Positions 47,997 to 58,259 of a stretch of 64,000 nucleotides of DNA are shown here, in pieces (position 1 is the first letter of the stretch; the number at the start of each line of letters is the position of its first letter). The stretch is from Pseudoalteromonas sp. P1-25 (GTDB lineage: Bacteria > Pseudomonadota > Gammaproteobacteria > Enterobacterales > Alteromonadaceae). Below the pieces are notes generated by a model. It worked only from the letters and a program-made list of their open reading frames with translations. It searched no databases and was not told the origin of the DNA. The position numbers and the translations under genes were made by a program. The stretch is taken from contig NZ_LKDW01000009.1 in the NCBI RefSeq assembly GCF_001401805.1, positions 1-64,000 of the forward strand, given 5' to 3'.

Positions 47997-48719
47997 CTAA
48001 ATGTCTTTTTGATTTACGCGTTTGCTGAGCTGCTCTGCTGTTTCTACTCGTTCAGAATACCTATCAACAAAGTGTTCTTTTTGGTCACGCATTAATAAAG
48101 TAAATTTTACGAGCTCTTCCATTACATCCACAATTCGATTGTAAAAAGCGGAAGGCTTCATTCGGCCACTCTCTTCAAATTCTAAAAACGCTTTAGGCAC
48201 AGATGACTGATTAGGTATTGTTACCATGCGCATCCAACGCCCTAGTACGCGTAACTGATTAACCACATTAAATGACTGCGAACCACCACAAACCTGCATT
48301 ACAGCCAACGTTTTACCTTGCGTAGGCCTCACTCCTCCTAAGCTTAATGGGATCCAATCAATCTGATTTTTAAATACGCTTGTCATAGCACCATGACGTT
48401 CTGGCGAGCACCATACTTGCCCTTCAGACCAAAGCATTAAATCACGCAACTCTTGCACTTTAGGGTGCGTCTCATCTTCACTATCTGTTATGGGTAACCC
48501 CTCAGGGTTAAATATTTTAACCTCAGCACCAAAGTGGGTTAGCAAGCGCGCACTCTCTTCTATAACCAACTTGCTATATGAGCGGGCTCGCAGCGATCCG
48601 TATAACAATAAAATTTTAGGCTTATGAGATGAAAACGTTCGTGTGAAATCCTTAACGCTAGGAGGAATGCTTTGTGAGAGTGCTAAATTAGGTAGCTCGT
48701 GCTCAATTGATTTACTCAT
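47997..48719 (-). CDS. arsH: ArsH, NADPH-dependent FMN flavoprotein (organoarsenical oxidase)
   Basis: An NADPH:FMN oxidoreductase of about 240 residues, known in other bacteria to oxidise trivalent methyl- or aryl-arsenicals to less toxic pentavalent forms. The flavin site is [13 protein letters not shown], followed by [20 protein letters not shown] and the conserved [22 protein letters not shown]. The ATG at 48719 is preferred (AAGG nine bases upstream); the frame extends 13 codons to another ATG at 48758, which would run into the repeat region. First gene of the ars operon; no arsR is adjacent. Confidence 0.94.
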   Translation of the reverse strand: MSKSIEHELPNLALSQSIPPSVKDFTRTFSSHKPKILLLYGSLRARSYSKLVIEESARLLTHFGAEVKIFNPEGLPITDSEDETHPKVQELRDLMLWSEGQVWCSPERHGAMTSVFKNQIDWIPLSLGGVRPTQGKTLAVMQVCGGSQSFNVVNQLRVLGRWMRMVTIPNQSSVPKAFLEFEESGRMKPSAFYNRIVDVMEELVKFTLLMRDQKEHFVDRYSERVETAEQLSKRVNQKDI

Positions 48720-48754
48720 AACCTTTAACCTTATAGCTCTGTAGCGAACTAAAC

Positions 48755-48794
48755 ACATATGAAAAAACAGATATATGAAATTTCACATATGAAA
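48755..48794. promoter_or_regulatory. Candidate ArsR-type operator with three ATATGAAA repeats
   Basis: Three copies of (A)CATATGAAA or ATATATGAAA at 48755-48764, 48771-48780 and 48785-48794, spaced 16 and 14 bases apart. The last also reads as an inverted repeat, TTTCA (48781-48785) with TGAAA (48790-48794). ArsR/SmtB operators are AT-rich imperfect palindromes of this kind. The block lies 36-75 bases before the arsH start and is a plausible repressor site, but not proven. Confidence 0.45.
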
Positions 48795-49092
48795 ACATCA
48801 GAGTCAACTCTATTTATACCCATCCGCTTAATTAAGTGAGCTATTTGGGGGATGGAAAAACGTGTTGATAGCTTGGCAAAAAATTCGCTATTTAGTTTCT
48901 CTCGGCAATTGCTCCTGCATTGCTCTACCTTCTGCTTCCATGCAGTTATAAATGAGAATTTTTAAACACTGATAGCGACACTTTTAGCCCCTCAAAATGA
49001 TGAAGCATTATTGCGGACAGGTATGAGATTGGCATTTAACTTTCGATCGTAAAAAATGCTCTCTGGGCAGTGGTTGTCTGTAAGTAAAAACT
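48795..49092. other. Intergenic region between arsH leader and ssb terminator
   Basis: Together with the arsH leader this makes about 430 bases without a recognised gene. A TTGACT (minus strand, 48807-48802) may be a -35 for the ars operon, without a convincing -10. I see no tRNA, no coding frame over about 60 residues and no insertion-sequence ends. It could hold a degraded arsR or an accessory-region boundary, but nothing recognisable remains. Confidence 0.5.
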
Positions 49093-49120
49093 AAAAAAGC
49101 CGCTTAGTAGCGGCTTTTAA
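49093..49120 (-). terminator. Terminator after ssb
   Basis: Stem AGCCGCT (49098-49104) pairs with AGCGGCT (49109-49115) over TAGT, with A and T runs outside. On the minus strand it lies 29 bases past the ssb stop. Confidence 0.85.
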
Positions 49121-49148
49121 GATTACATTTCAACATTTTTGTCTTAGG

Positions 49149-49847
49149 TCAAAACGGAATGTCATCATCAAAATCTATTGTTGGTTCCATAGGATTTGAT
49201 GCGCCGCCTTGTGGGGCATTTTGCGGCTTAGGTGCAAAACCACCTTGCTGCTGTGGTGCACTATTTTGCTGTGGAGCGAAGCCGCTGTTGTTTGATTGCT
49301 GGTATTGGTTATTTTGCTGTGGTGCAGCCGCTGCAGCCGGACGCTGTGCTGGAGCCGCCTGCTGTTGTTGCCCATAGCCACCGCCTTGCTGACCTTGGTT
49401 ATTTTGGCCATAACCACCGCCTTGCTGATTATTCTGGTAACCGCCACCTTGTTGGCCGCCTTGATTACCTTGATAGCCACCACCTTGCTGATCACCACCA
49501 CGAGCGCCTAGCATTTGCATTTGACCTGTAAAGCCATCAACGACAATTTCAGTTGTGTATTTTTCTTGGCCTTGCTGATCAGTCCATTTACGTGTCTGTA
49601 GTTTACCTTCTACGTAAATTTGTGAGCCTTTACGGCAGTATTCGCCAACAATTTCAGCTAATTTGCCAAAAAACACGACACGGTGCCACTCAGTTTTATC
49701 AACCATTTGGCCAGTGTTTTTATCTTTATAGCTATCTGACGTTGCTAAGGTAATATTTGCTACACCATTGCCATTAGGCATGTAACGAACTTCAGGATCT
49801 TGTCCTAAATTACCAACCAAAATTACTTTGTTCACACCGCGTGCCAT
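49149..49847 (-). CDS. ssb: Ssb, single-stranded DNA-binding protein
   Basis: Ssb coats single-stranded DNA and recruits replication and repair proteins. The OB-fold domain is about residues 1-110 ([37 protein letters not shown]). It is followed by an unusually long Gln/Gly/Asn-rich linker (about 118-222) built from [12 protein letters not shown]-type repeats, and the partner-binding acidic tip DFDDDIPF. Total 232 residues versus 178 in E. coli, the extra length being linker. GGAG lies upstream of the ATG. It follows the yajR-like gene by 20 bases and may be cotranscribed; uvrA is nearby and divergent, as in E. coli. Confidence 0.97.
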   Translation of the reverse strand: MARGVNKVILVGNLGQDPEVRYMPNGNGVANITLATSDSYKDKNTGQMVDKTEWHRVVFFGKLAEIVGEYCRKGSQIYVEGKLQTRKWTDQQGQEKYTTEIVVDGFTGQMQMLGARGGDQQGGGYQGNQGGQQGGGYQNNQQGGGYGQNNQGQQGGGYGQQQQAAPAQRPAAAAAPQQNNQYQQSNNSGFAPQQNSAPQQQGGFAPKPQNAPQGGASNPMEPTIDFDDDIPF

Positions 49848-49867
49848 GGAACCATCTCCTATAAACG

Positions 49868-51235
49868 TTAGATTAAACCAGCTACTTTACGTGCTTGGTC
49901 TAGGTCGAATTCTTTATCATTAATCTTTAAATAGCTGCGGCTTTCGTCGCGTACTACTGTTGCTTCTATTACGCCAGGTAAAGCAACTAGCTGAGAAGCA
50001 AGTTCTTGAGCTTGCTCTTCAGAACTTAAATTGGTCATTAAACTAATAACTTTACTTTTCGGTGGGACTTGCATTTTCCACGCAATAATAAGCCATATTA
50101 ACCCAACAAGTGCCGCTGCCGCAAACACAGCTTGTGTACTTGTTGTTTGTGCTACGTAACCCCCTAAAATACCACCTAAAAAAGCCCCTAAAAACTGGCT
50201 AGAGGAATACCCGCCCATCGCCGAACCTTTTTGGCTTGCAGGGGCTATACGCGATACAAGCGCAGGCATAGTCGCTTCCAAGAAATTAAATGCGACAAAA
50301 TAAAGCAGCATACAAATGGCAATGCCAACCACACTATTTACCCAAATAGACATGGCAAACATACTGACCGAAAGCAGCGCAATTGAGCCAATAAAAGCCT
50401 GTTTTTCTTTTTCTTTTTTAATGGCAATAATCATCATTGGCACCATTAAAATAAACGCTAGCAGCAACACCGGAATATATAAATACCAGTGGTGGTTGGC
50501 AACTAAGCCGTCTTCTATTAGCTGGCTTGGTAGTACCACAAAAATAGTGGTGAGTGTTAAATGTAGCAGTAACACACCAGCATTTAAGCGCGATAATTGC
50601 GGATGCTTAATTAATTTTTTTATGTCGCTAAAGCTTGCCAAGGTATCGCCTTTAGGCGCTTTATTAACGGCATTAGGCACTAAAAATAAAATAATACCAA
50701 TACCAAACACGGCAAGGATTGCTGTTAACCAAAATACCCCTGCTACGCCCCACGACGCTGCAACTATGGGCCCAAGTAACATAGCAAAGGCAAAGCTCAT
50801 GCCTATGCTCATGCCAATTACAGCCATTACTTTAGGGCGTTGTTCGTCGCGGCTTAGATCGCTGGCAAAAGCAAGTAATGCACTGGCTATAGCGCCCATA
50901 CCTTGTAGTGCTCGACCCAATGTAACCATTTGAATAGATTCAGCAAGGGCTGCAATAACAGAGCCCAACGCAAACACAACTAAGCCACCAACAATGACTT
51001 TTTTACGGCCTATTTTATCTGACAAACGCCCCATGGGTATTTGCAGTACTGCTTGGGTTAAACCATAAGCGCCAATTGCAAATCCTATCCACATAGGCGA
51101 AAACCCATCAAGCGATTGGCCATAAATAGCCAATACAGGCATCAGCATAAACAAGCCGAGCATTCTAAATGCAAACACACTCGCCAGCGATACTGCGGCG
51201 CGTTTTTCTCGTGAATTAAGTGAAGATGCGGTCAT
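49868..51235 (-). CDS. yajR: MFS transporter with C-terminal ferredoxin-like domain (YajR-type)
   Basis: A 12-helix major facilitator transporter of 455 residues, with the motif-A segment [16 protein letters not shown] after helix 2 and a conserved [16 protein letters not shown] in helix 4. The last 65 residues (about 390-455) form a soluble ferredoxin-like domain ([18 protein letters not shown] ... [16 protein letters not shown]), which is the YAM domain described for E. coli YajR (454 residues). Substrate is unknown. It lies between ssb and uvrA. Confidence 0.85.
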   Translation of the reverse strand: MTASSLNSREKRAAVSLASVFAFRMLGLFMLMPVLAIYGQSLDGFSPMWIGFAIGAYGLTQAVLQIPMGRLSDKIGRKKVIVGGLVVFALGSVIAALAESIQMVTLGRALQGMGAIASALLAFASDLSRDEQRPKVMAVIGMSIGMSFAFAMLLGPIVAASWGVAGVFWLTAILAVFGIGIILFLVPNAVNKAPKGDTLASFSDIKKLIKHPQLSRLNAGVLLLHLTLTTIFVVLPSQLIEDGLVANHHWYLYIPVLLLAFILMVPMMIIAIKKEKEKQAFIGSIALLSVSMFAMSIWVNSVVGIAICMLLYFVAFNFLEATMPALVSRIAPASQKGSAMGGYSSSQFLGAFLGGILGGYVAQTTSTQAVFAAAALVGLIWLIIAWKMQVPPKSKVISLMTNLSSEEQAQELASQLVALPGVIEATVVRDESRSYLKINDKEFDLDQARKVAGLI

Positions 51236-51398
51236 TATCTGCGTAATCTTACGATATGAAAAATTTAGGCTGGGATTCTACCACAAGCTTGGCAATAATT
51301 AATCGCCTATAAGTAAGGATTTTTTCGTTGATCATTGATTAATAATGTTTCGTATTATGCGATACTGGACAAATAATTTTGGTAATAAACGAGATAGC

Positions 51399-54218
51399 AT
51401 GGAAAACATTGAAGTCCGAGGCGCCCGTACGCACAATTTAAAAGACATCAGCCTAACCATCCCACGTGATAAATTAATTGTTATCACAGGCCTATCTGGT
51501 TCGGGAAAATCATCACTGGCATTTGATACTTTATATGCAGAAGGACAGCGTCGTTATGTAGAGTCACTTTCTGCCTACGCAAGGCAATTTTTATCGTTAA
51601 TGGAAAAGCCTGACGTTGATCATATTGAAGGCCTCTCTCCCGCCATTTCTATTGAGCAAAAATCTACATCGCACAACCCTCGCTCAACAGTGGGTACCAT
51701 TACCGAAATATACGATTACTTGCGTTTAATGTTTGCCCGTGTGGGAGAGCCACGCTGCCCAACTCACGACTTACCCCTTGCAGCTCAAACAATTAGCCAA
51801 ATGGTTGATACCGTTTTAGCACTGCCAGAGGGCACTAAGCTAATGCTTTTAGCCCCGGTAGTTAAAGACCGTAAAGGCGAGCATGTTAAATTACTAGAGC
51901 AGCTCTCAAGCCAAGGGTATATTCGTGCTCGTATAGATGGCGAAGTATGCGACTTATCCGATCCACCAACGCTTGAGCTTCATAAAAAACACACTATTGA
52001 AGTGGTTGTTGACCGCTTTAAAGTAAAAGATGGCCAGCAGCAGCGTTTAGCCGAATCATTTGAAACCGCACTAGAAATGTCTGGCGGTGTAGCAAATGTA
52101 GCCTACATGGACGACAGCACAATAGAAGAAATGCTGTTCTCGGCAAATTTTGCCTGCCCTACCTGTGGCTATGCAATGACCGAGTTAGAGCCACGTTTAT
52201 TTTCGTTTAATAACCCTGCGGGGGCATGCCAAAGCTGTGATGGTTTAGGCGTACGCCAATATTTTGATCCTAACCGTGTGGTGCATAACCCCGAGCTAAG
52301 CTTGGCCGGTGGTGCTATTAAAGGCTGGGATAAACGCAGTTTTTATTATTTTCAAATGCTACAAGCGGTTGCCGAGCACTATAATTTTGATTTAGATGTG
52401 CCATTTGAAAAACTTGCTAAAGAATCACAAAAAATTATTTTAGAAGGCTCAGGTAAAACAAAAATAGCCTTTAACTACCGTAACGACAGAGGCGATTTAA
52501 TAACTCGTAACCACGAGTTTGAAGGCGTGTTAAATAATATGAACCGTCGCTATCGCGAGACGGAGTCAAACTCGGTACGTGAAGAGCTCGCTAAATATCA
52601 AACTAGCCAAGCGTGCCCTAGCTGTCATGGCTCACGTTTACGCCAAGAAGCACGCCACGTATTTATAGGTCAAACAAACCTGCCTGCTATTACTAATATG
52701 AGTATTGGCGAGGCAATGGACTTTTTTGAAGGGTTATCACTCACCGGTCAGAAAGCCCAAATAGCTGAAAAAATCCTGAAAGAAATTCGCGACCGTTTAT
52801 CGTTTTTAATTAATGTAGGCCTTAACTACTTATCGCTTGAACGCAGTGCTGATACCCTCTCTGGTGGTGAAGCGCAGCGTATTCGTTTAGCCAGCCAAAT
52901 TGGCGCGGGCCTTGTAGGTGTAATGTACGTACTGGATGAGCCATCAATTGGTTTACACCAGCGCGATAACGACCGTTTATTACAAACCTTGGTGCATTTA
53001 CGCGACTTAGGTAACACCGTGATTGTGGTTGAGCATGATGAAGATGCCATTCGCGCAGCCGATCATATTATTGATATTGGCCCAGGCGCGGGTGTACACG
53101 GCGGGCATATTATTGCACAAGGTACACGAGACGATATTTTAGCGACCAAAGACTCGGTAACGGGCCAGTTTTTATCTGGCGTGCGTAAAATAGAAGTACC
53201 ACAAGAACGTAACCCAACAGGCGACAAATGGCTTGAGCTGTTTGGCGCCACAGGTAATAACCTTAAAAATGTAGACTTAAAAATTCCATTTGGCTTATTA
53301 ACCTGTATTACAGGGGTATCGGGCTCAGGTAAATCAACGCTCATTAACGATACACTTTTTAAGCTTGCGCATACTGAACTTAACGGTGCCACCACAGCGG
53401 AAGCCGCACCTTACAAGTCAATTAGTGGCCTTGATCATTTTGATAAAGTGATTGATATTGACCAAAGCCCGATTGGCCGTACACCGCGCTCAAACCCTGC
53501 AACCTACACAGGTATTTTTACCGGTATTCGTGAGTTATTTGCAGGGACACAAGAAGCCCGTTCACGTGGCTATAAAGTAGGTCGTTTTAGCTTTAACGTA
53601 AAAGGCGGGCGCTGTGAAGCTTGCCAAGGCGATGGCGTAATTAAAGTAGAAATGCACTTTTTACCTGATGTATATGTACCGTGTGATGTATGTAAGGGTG
53701 CGCGCTATAACCGCGAAACCTTAGAAGTACAATACAAAGGTAAAAACATTCACCAAGTACTCGAAATGACGGTTGAAGACGCGCACGACTATTTTGATAA
53801 AATACCCGCAATAGCCCGCAAGCTTAAAACCCTTATGGATGTTGGTTTATCGTATATTCGTTTGGGGCAAGCTGCTACCACGCTCTCTGGTGGTGAAGCT
53901 CAGCGTGTAAAACTGGCTCGTGAGCTATCTAAACGCGATACAGGTAAAACTCTTTACATACTTGATGAGCCAACAACCGGCCTTCACTTTGCCGATATTG
54001 AACAACTACTTGTTGTATTACATCGTCTGCGTGATCACGGTAATACCATAGTAGTTATTGAGCATAACTTAGATGTGGTTAAAACCGCAGACTGGGTGGT
54101 TGATTTAGGCCCTGAAGGCGGTGCTGGCGGCGGTGAAATACTCATTGCAGGCACACCTGAAGAGGTCGCTAAATGTGAGCGCTCGCATACTGGGCATTAC
54201 CTAAAGCCATTACTTTAA
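51399..54218 (+). CDS. uvrA: UvrA, excinuclease ABC subunit A
   Basis: The damage-recognition ATPase of nucleotide excision repair. Two ABC-type ATPase modules have Walker A motifs [10 protein letters not shown] and [10 protein letters not shown], signature [14 protein letters not shown] and [14 protein letters not shown], and zinc fingers [16 protein letters not shown] and [14 protein letters not shown]. The start at 51399 ([15 protein letters not shown]) gives 939 residues, one less than E. coli. Frame-consistent earlier ATGs at 51345 and 51357 would add sequence not seen in the family. No LexA-type box was seen upstream. Confidence 0.97.
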   Translation: MENIEVRGARTHNLKDISLTIPRDKLIVITGLSGSGKSSLAFDTLYAEGQRRYVESLSAYARQFLSLMEKPDVDHIEGLSPAISIEQKSTSHNPRSTVGTITEIYDYLRLMFARVGEPRCPTHDLPLAAQTISQMVDTVLALPEGTKLMLLAPVVKDRKGEHVKLLEQLSSQGYIRARIDGEVCDLSDPPTLELHKKHTIEVVVDRFKVKDGQQQRLAESFETALEMSGGVANVAYMDDSTIEEMLFSANFACPTCGYAMTELEPRLFSFNNPAGACQSCDGLGVRQYFDPNRVVHNPELSLAGGAIKGWDKRSFYYFQMLQAVAEHYNFDLDVPFEKLAKESQKIILEGSGKTKIAFNYRNDRGDLITRNHEFEGVLNNMNRRYRETESNSVREELAKYQTSQACPSCHGSRLRQEARHVFIGQTNLPAITNMSIGEAMDFFEGLSLTGQKAQIAEKILKEIRDRLSFLINVGLNYLSLERSADTLSGGEAQRIRLASQIGAGLVGVMYVLDEPSIGLHQRDNDRLLQTLVHLRDLGNTVIVVEHDEDAIRAADHIIDIGPGAGVHGGHIIAQGTRDDILATKDSVTGQFLSGVRKIEVPQERNPTGDKWLELFGATGNNLKNVDLKIPFGLLTCITGVSGSGKSTLINDTLFKLAHTELNGATTAEAAPYKSISGLDHFDKVIDIDQSPIGRTPRSNPATYTGIFTGIRELFAGTQEARSRGYKVGRFSFNVKGGRCEACQGDGVIKVEMHFLPDVYVPCDVCKGARYNRETLEVQYKGKNIHQVLEMTVEDAHDYFDKIPAIARKLKTLMDVGLSYIRLGQAATTLSGGEAQRVKLARELSKRDTGKTLYILDEPTTGLHFADIEQLLVVLHRLRDHGNTIVVIEHNLDVVKTADWVVDLGPEGGAGGGEILIAGTPEEVAKCERSHTGHYLKPLL

Positions 54219-54250
54219 GGTAGATAATAAAAAGTATTCATTAAAAGGAA

Positions 54251-54280
54251 AAAATGCCGCTAAATTTAGCGGCATTTTTA
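54251..54280. terminator. Perfect 28-bp palindrome / bidirectional terminator
   Basis: AAAATGCCGCTAAA (54251-54264) and its exact reverse complement (54265-54278) abut with no spacer. With A and T runs it can terminate uvrA and the converging trpS. Confidence 0.88.
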
Positions 54281-54303
54281 TTTACTTATACTAGTAAAGC
54301 AAT

Positions 54304-55308
54304 TTATGTACGAGGAATAAATCCGAGCGCATCGTATACCGATTTAAGTGTTTTTTCTGCACGTACACTGGCTTTTTCTGCCCCTGATTTCATGATGCTA
54401 TCAAGTAGATTTTGATCTTCTCTGATCTCTTTAAAACGTGCTTGGATTGGCTCAATCATGCTAACAACTGCATCGGCTGTGTCTTTTTTCAAGTGGCCAT
54501 ACATTTTATCTTCGTACTCTGGCACTAAGTCTTCAATTGAGCGCTTAGTGGCTACGCTTAATAAAGTAAGTAAATTAGAAACGCCTGGTTTTTCAGTGCG
54601 GTCAAAGTAAATACGTGCTTGCTCGTCTGAATCGGTTACTGCTTTTTTAAGCTTTTTCTCAATCTTTTTAGGCTCATCTAATAGCATGATGTAGCCGTTA
54701 GGGTTTTCATCAGACTTAGACATTTTTTTAAGCGGATCTTGAAGGCTCATTACGCGTGCGCCAAATTCTGGGATATAAGGCTCAGGTAATTTAAATACAT
54801 CACCGTATAAATTATTAAAGCGTGTAGCTATATCGCGCGTTAACTCTAAGTGCTGCTTTTGATCGTCCCCTACCGGTACTTGGTCTGCTTGGTATAATAA
54901 AATATCCGCTGCTTGCAATACTGGGTACGAAAATAAGCCGACGTTTACATTATTAGCATGTTTAGATGACTTATCTTTAAACTGAGTCATGCGGTTAAGC
55001 TCACCCATTTGCGCATAACAATTTAGCACCCATGCTAACTGCGCATGCTCTGGCACTTGTGACTGTACAAATAAGGCTGATTTTTCAGGGTCTATGCCAC
55101 ACGCCGCGTACAAGGCTATACCATCTAATACTCGAGAGCGAAGAAGTTCAGGCTCTTGACGAACAGTAATCGCATGTAAATCAACAAGCATAAAGAAACT
55201 TTCGTGGTCTTCCTGTAGCTTTAGCCACTGGTTAATAGCGCCAACATAGTTGCCTATTGTCATACCACCGGTTGGCTGAATGCCACTTAAAACTACTGGT
55301 TTACTCAT
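54304..55308 (-). CDS. trpS: TrpS, tryptophanyl-tRNA synthetase
   Basis: Class I synthetase that charges tRNA-Trp. HIGH-equivalent is [13 protein letters not shown] near residue 12, KMSKS is in [13 protein letters not shown] near residue 195, and [15 protein letters not shown] is typical. Length 334, equal to E. coli. Last gene of the rpe-gph-trpS group, 36 bases after gph. Confidence 0.97.
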   Translation of the reverse strand: MSKPVVLSGIQPTGGMTIGNYVGAINQWLKLQEDHESFFMLVDLHAITVRQEPELLRSRVLDGIALYAACGIDPEKSALFVQSQVPEHAQLAWVLNCYAQMGELNRMTQFKDKSSKHANNVNVGLFSYPVLQAADILLYQADQVPVGDDQKQHLELTRDIATRFNNLYGDVFKLPEPYIPEFGARVMSLQDPLKKMSKSDENPNGYIMLLDEPKKIEKKLKKAVTDSDEQARIYFDRTEKPGVSNLLTLLSVATKRSIEDLVPEYEDKMYGHLKKDTADAVVSMIEPIQARFKEIREDQNLLDSIMKSGAEKASVRAEKTLKSVYDALGFIPRT

Positions 55309-55344
55309 GATTTTCCTTTAGTGTTGTTTAGTTAATTAAAAATT

Positions 55345-56010
55345 TTAACGCTGTGTTAGTGTTGGTATTATATCTAAGAAGTTCTCGCATAGGTACTGTG
55401 GATTAAAGTCGCTTAGGTTTTCGCCTTGGTTATAACCATAATCCACCGCTATGACATCAATTTTAGCGGCATGTGCTGCCAATATATCGCTTTTTGAATC
55501 GCCAATCATAATAGCCTTACTCGGCTCAACATTCAGCTTTTTACATGCATACAGCAAAGGCGCTGGCGACGGCTTTTTAGCCATATCGTCTCCACACACG
55601 ATTACTTCAAAGTGGCGCGTAAGGGAAAGCTTATCAAGTAGTATTTCGGTAAATATGCGCGCTTTGTTGGTAACGAGGGCTTTAGGCATACCACTGAGCG
55701 CATTAAGCCCTGTTTCTACATGTTGATATAACACGCTATATTCGCCCACTAGCTGCTCATAATGTTGATAGAATAAAGCAATGGCTTTTGCACTAAGCGC
55801 TTCATCTAAATGTTCGCTAATTTGCATATCACCACTGAGTGCACGCTTAACTAGGGTTTCAATACCATTGCCTATCCAGCTTTCAACCAAGCTTTGGCTA
55901 ACAATAGGGAATGCTAAATCACTCAGTGTTAAATTTATTGCTAGGTATAAATCGTAAACGCTATCAACAAGTGTGCCGTCAAGGTCGAACAAAGCTACAT
56001 CATATTTCAT
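55345..56010 (-). CDS. gph: Gph, phosphoglycolate phosphatase
   Basis: HAD-superfamily hydrolase that removes 2-phosphoglycolate formed in DNA repair. The nucleophile motif is LFDLDGTLVDSV (D9, D11), motif II ALVTNK and motif IV MIGDSKSDILAA. Length 221 (E. coli 252). Starts on the final base of rpe (TAATG), so the two are coupled; trpS follows. Confidence 0.92.
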   Translation of the reverse strand: MKYDVALFDLDGTLVDSVYDLYLAINLTLSDLAFPIVSQSLVESWIGNGIETLVKRALSGDMQISEHLDEALSAKAIALFYQHYEQLVGEYSVLYQHVETGLNALSGMPKALVTNKARIFTEILLDKLSLTRHFEVIVCGDDMAKKPSPAPLLYACKKLNVEPSKAIMIGDSKSDILAAHAAKIDVIAVDYGYNQGENLSDFNPQYLCENFLDIIPTLTQR

Positions 56011-56693
56011 TACTTTACGTTTCCTAACTGCTCACGCATTTGATCAATAACCACTTTATAATCAGGCTCATTAAAAATAGCAGACCCTGCTACAAACATG
56101 TCGGCACCTGCTTGCGCTGCTGCGGCTATATTATCAACCTTAATACCGCCATCAACTTCTAAGCGAATATCACGACCCGACTCAACGATGCGCTGCTTAG
56201 CTTGGGCTAGTTTTTCAAGGGTGTGGGGGATAAAGCTTTGGCCGCCAAAACCTGGATTTACCGACATTAGTAAAATAGTGTCTAACTTATCAATAACGTG
56301 ATCGAGATAGCTCAGGCTAGTGGCAGGATTAAATACTAAACCGGCCTTACAACCATGATCTTTAATAAGTTGTATGGTGCGGTCTATGTGCTCACTCGCC
56401 TCAGGGTGAAAGGTAATTATTGATGCACCGGCCTCTGCGAACTGAGGGATTATACTATCTACAGGCTTTACCATTAGGTGTACATCGATAGGGGCCGTTA
56501 CCCCGTAATTTCTAAGCGCTTTGCACACCATAGGGCCTATTGTGAGATTAGGCACGTAGTGATTATCCATGACATCAAAATGTACTACATCAGCACCTGC
56601 AGCGAGTACCTTATCTACATCTTCACCTAATTTTGCAAAGTCAGCTGACAATATAGAAGGCGCTATTAAGTATTTTTGTTCAGGGTTTAGCAT
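56010..56693 (-). CDS. rpe: Rpe, ribulose-phosphate 3-epimerase
   Basis: Interconverts ribulose 5-phosphate and xylulose 5-phosphate in the pentose phosphate pathway. TIM-barrel motifs are [54 protein letters not shown] and [11 protein letters not shown]. Length 227. First gene of rpe-gph-trpS; divergent from the small gene at 56907. Confidence 0.97.
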   Translation of the reverse strand: MLNPEQKYLIAPSILSADFAKLGEDVDKVLAAGADVVHFDVMDNHYVPNLTIGPMVCKALRNYGVTAPIDVHLMVKPVDSIIPQFAEAGASIITFHPEASEHIDRTIQLIKDHGCKAGLVFNPATSLSYLDHVIDKLDTILLMSVNPGFGGQSFIPHTLEKLAQAKQRIVESGRDIRLEVDGGIKVDNIAAAAQAGADMFVAGSAIFNEPDYKVVIDQMREQLGNVK

Positions 56694-56906
56694 AGTAATC
56701 CGTCAATCAATAAAATATGCCTTAATGTACCGTAAATACTGGAGTTTCCCAAGTAATACACGGCAAATTGGGTATAACTAAAATAGCAATTTAAATACAT
56801 AAGAATTTATTTATATAAAGCTTTAACTATCACAAGGAAATATTAGTTTGTTATTTATACAGCTTTTGTTATTATTAAAGGAGTAACTTACTTTTAGGCT
56901 AATATT

Positions 56907-57203
56907 ATGCGTGCTTTTAAAACAGGGATCTTAATTGCGTCGGCATTGTTATTTATTGGGGCATTTAGTTTTGCGCCAAGTTCTGAGCAAGATTTAAGCT
57001 TAGTTAGTAACTGTCACCATCAGGCGAGTAGTAATAACACTCCAAGCGCCCTAACGTGTACGAAAGTAGAAGAAGATTCGTCGTGGTTTTCGTGGCTCAC
57101 AGGCGATAGTCGCAGTGCGCAGTTTCATTATTTAGATTTACTAGAGCTATTAACTAGCTCAGAAGACGCTAAAAATACGCCTTCAATAAAACCTCTATTT
57201 TAA
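56907..57203 (+). CDS. Small secreted or membrane-anchored protein, unknown
   Basis: 98 residues with an N-terminal signal peptide or anchor (about 5-24: FKTGILIASALLFIGAFSF) and a mature region of about 70 residues with two Cys and a Ser/Asp/Glu-rich character. AGG lies eight bases before the ATG, so it is probably translated. It is three bases upstream of the DUF2970 gene, suggesting coupling. No family recognised. Confidence 0.6.
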   Translation: MRAFKTGILIASALLFIGAFSFAPSSEQDLSLVSNCHHQASSNNTPSALTCTKVEEDSSWFSWLTGDSRSAQFHYLDLLELLTSSEDAKNTPSIKPLF

Positions 57204-57206
57204 ATA

Positions 57207-57392
57207 ATGCTGCACTTTATTAGCGCGTTGCAAAGTGTGCTAGCAGCATTTTTTGGTGTGCAATCAGAGCACAAACGCCAAGCCGACTTCCAACAACACT
57301 CCCCTCTTTTTATTATTGCTTTAGCTGTGCTGTTTTTCGTTATTTTTGTAGTGACAATTTATGCAGTGGTTGCTTGGGTGCTAAATACATAG
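57207..57392 (+). CDS. DUF2970-type small membrane protein
   Basis: 61 residues: N-terminal LQSVLAAFFGVQSEHKRQADFQ, which matches the DUF2970 pattern, then one hydrophobic helix (about 34-57). These proteins of unknown role are common in gamma- and betaproteobacteria. It lies between rpe and dam in reverse orientation, and its last 53 bases overlap the 3' end of dam. No clear ribosome site precedes it, so it may depend on the upstream small gene. Confidence 0.75.
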   Translation: MLHFISALQSVLAAFFGVQSEHKRQADFQQHSPLFIIALAVLFFVIFVVTIYAVVAWVLNT

Positions 57393-58206
57393 CCATTAAC
57401 TCGTCAACTTTATTGCGTGAGCCACCTTTAGGGCTGATAGTACGTTTTACCTGAATTTTACCAAGCGTAGCTTGGCTATAAATTTTTCGCGTCCACACGG
57501 TATCGTGGTTAGATATAAGCACTGGGGTATTGTTTTCAAACGCAGCTTGCTCGGCTAAGTTTGCTAAGTTTGCTTGATCGTCTAAATTAAACCCGCCTTT
57601 AGCATAAGAGGTAAACGACGCTGTTTTACTTAGCGGCACATAAGGCGGATCGCAATAAATAACCGCGTTATTTGGCACAAGCTTAAACACATCATCGTAG
57701 CTTAGGCAGGTAAATGTGGCTTTTTGTGCTTTTTCGGCAAAAAAGTACATTTCTTTTTCTGGAAAATAAGGCTTTTTATATTTACCAAATGGCACGTTAA
57801 AAATGCCTTTTAGATTATACCTGCACAATCCATTGTAACCATGGCGATTCATGTATAAAAAGAGCATTGCGCGCTCATATACATCATTGCTTTTATTAAA
57901 CTGTACACGGTATTCGTAGTAAGCGTCTGGATGGTTATTTAAATCAACAAACAGCTTTTTAGAGTCACTTATAAACTCATCAGGTGAGCGCTTGAGCTCT
58001 TTGTATAAGTTAATTAAGTCAGCATTTATGTCGTTAAGTAAATAGCGTTTAAAATTACTGTTTAAGAATACTGAGCCTGCACCTACAAACGGTTCTACCA
58101 AGGTTTCAGCATGTTTGCTGGCTTGAGATAATCGTGCATTAATATCTTCAACTAGGCTGTATTTACCGCCAGCCCATTTAAGGAAGGCTCTACTCTTTTG
58201 TTGCAT
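57340..58206 (-). CDS. dam: Dam, DNA adenine methyltransferase
   Basis: Methylates adenine in GATC, controlling mismatch repair and replication timing. An alpha-group amino-methyltransferase with SAM motif FVGAGS (40-45) and catalytic DPPY (186-189), plus FLKWAGGKYSL at the N-terminus. Length 288 (E. coli 278). It lies 53 bases after damX in the aroK-aroB-damX-dam order. The last 53 bases overlap the convergent DUF2970 gene. Confidence 0.97.
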   Translation of the reverse strand: MQQKSRAFLKWAGGKYSLVEDINARLSQASKHAETLVEPFVGAGSVFLNSNFKRYLLNDINADLINLYKELKRSPDEFISDSKKLFVDLNNHPDAYYEYRVQFNKSNDVYERAMLFLYMNRHGYNGLCRYNLKGIFNVPFGKYKKPYFPEKEMYFFAEKAQKATFTCLSYDDVFKLVPNNAVIYCDPPYVPLSKTASFTSYAKGGFNLDDQANLANLAEQAAFENNTPVLISNHDTVWTRKIYSQATLGKIQVKRTISPKGGSRNKVDELMAMYLAPKQPLHKLSLQK

Positions 58207-58259
58207 TGGTTCTTAACTTCAATCTGCTGTAGCGCGATTTTACACTAAAGTGAGTCAGT

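Noticed and set aside
48795..49092. arsR remnant
   Set aside because: No translated segment resembling an ArsR winged helix was seen in either strand.
49159..49531. Long open frames on both strands within ssb
   Set aside because: They lie over the low-complexity linker-coding DNA, are rich in Cys, Ala or His by composition, and are shadows of ssb.
51345..51398. Upstream ATGs for uvrA
   Set aside because: They add residues absent from the family; [11 protein letters not shown] at 51399 matches the known N-terminus.
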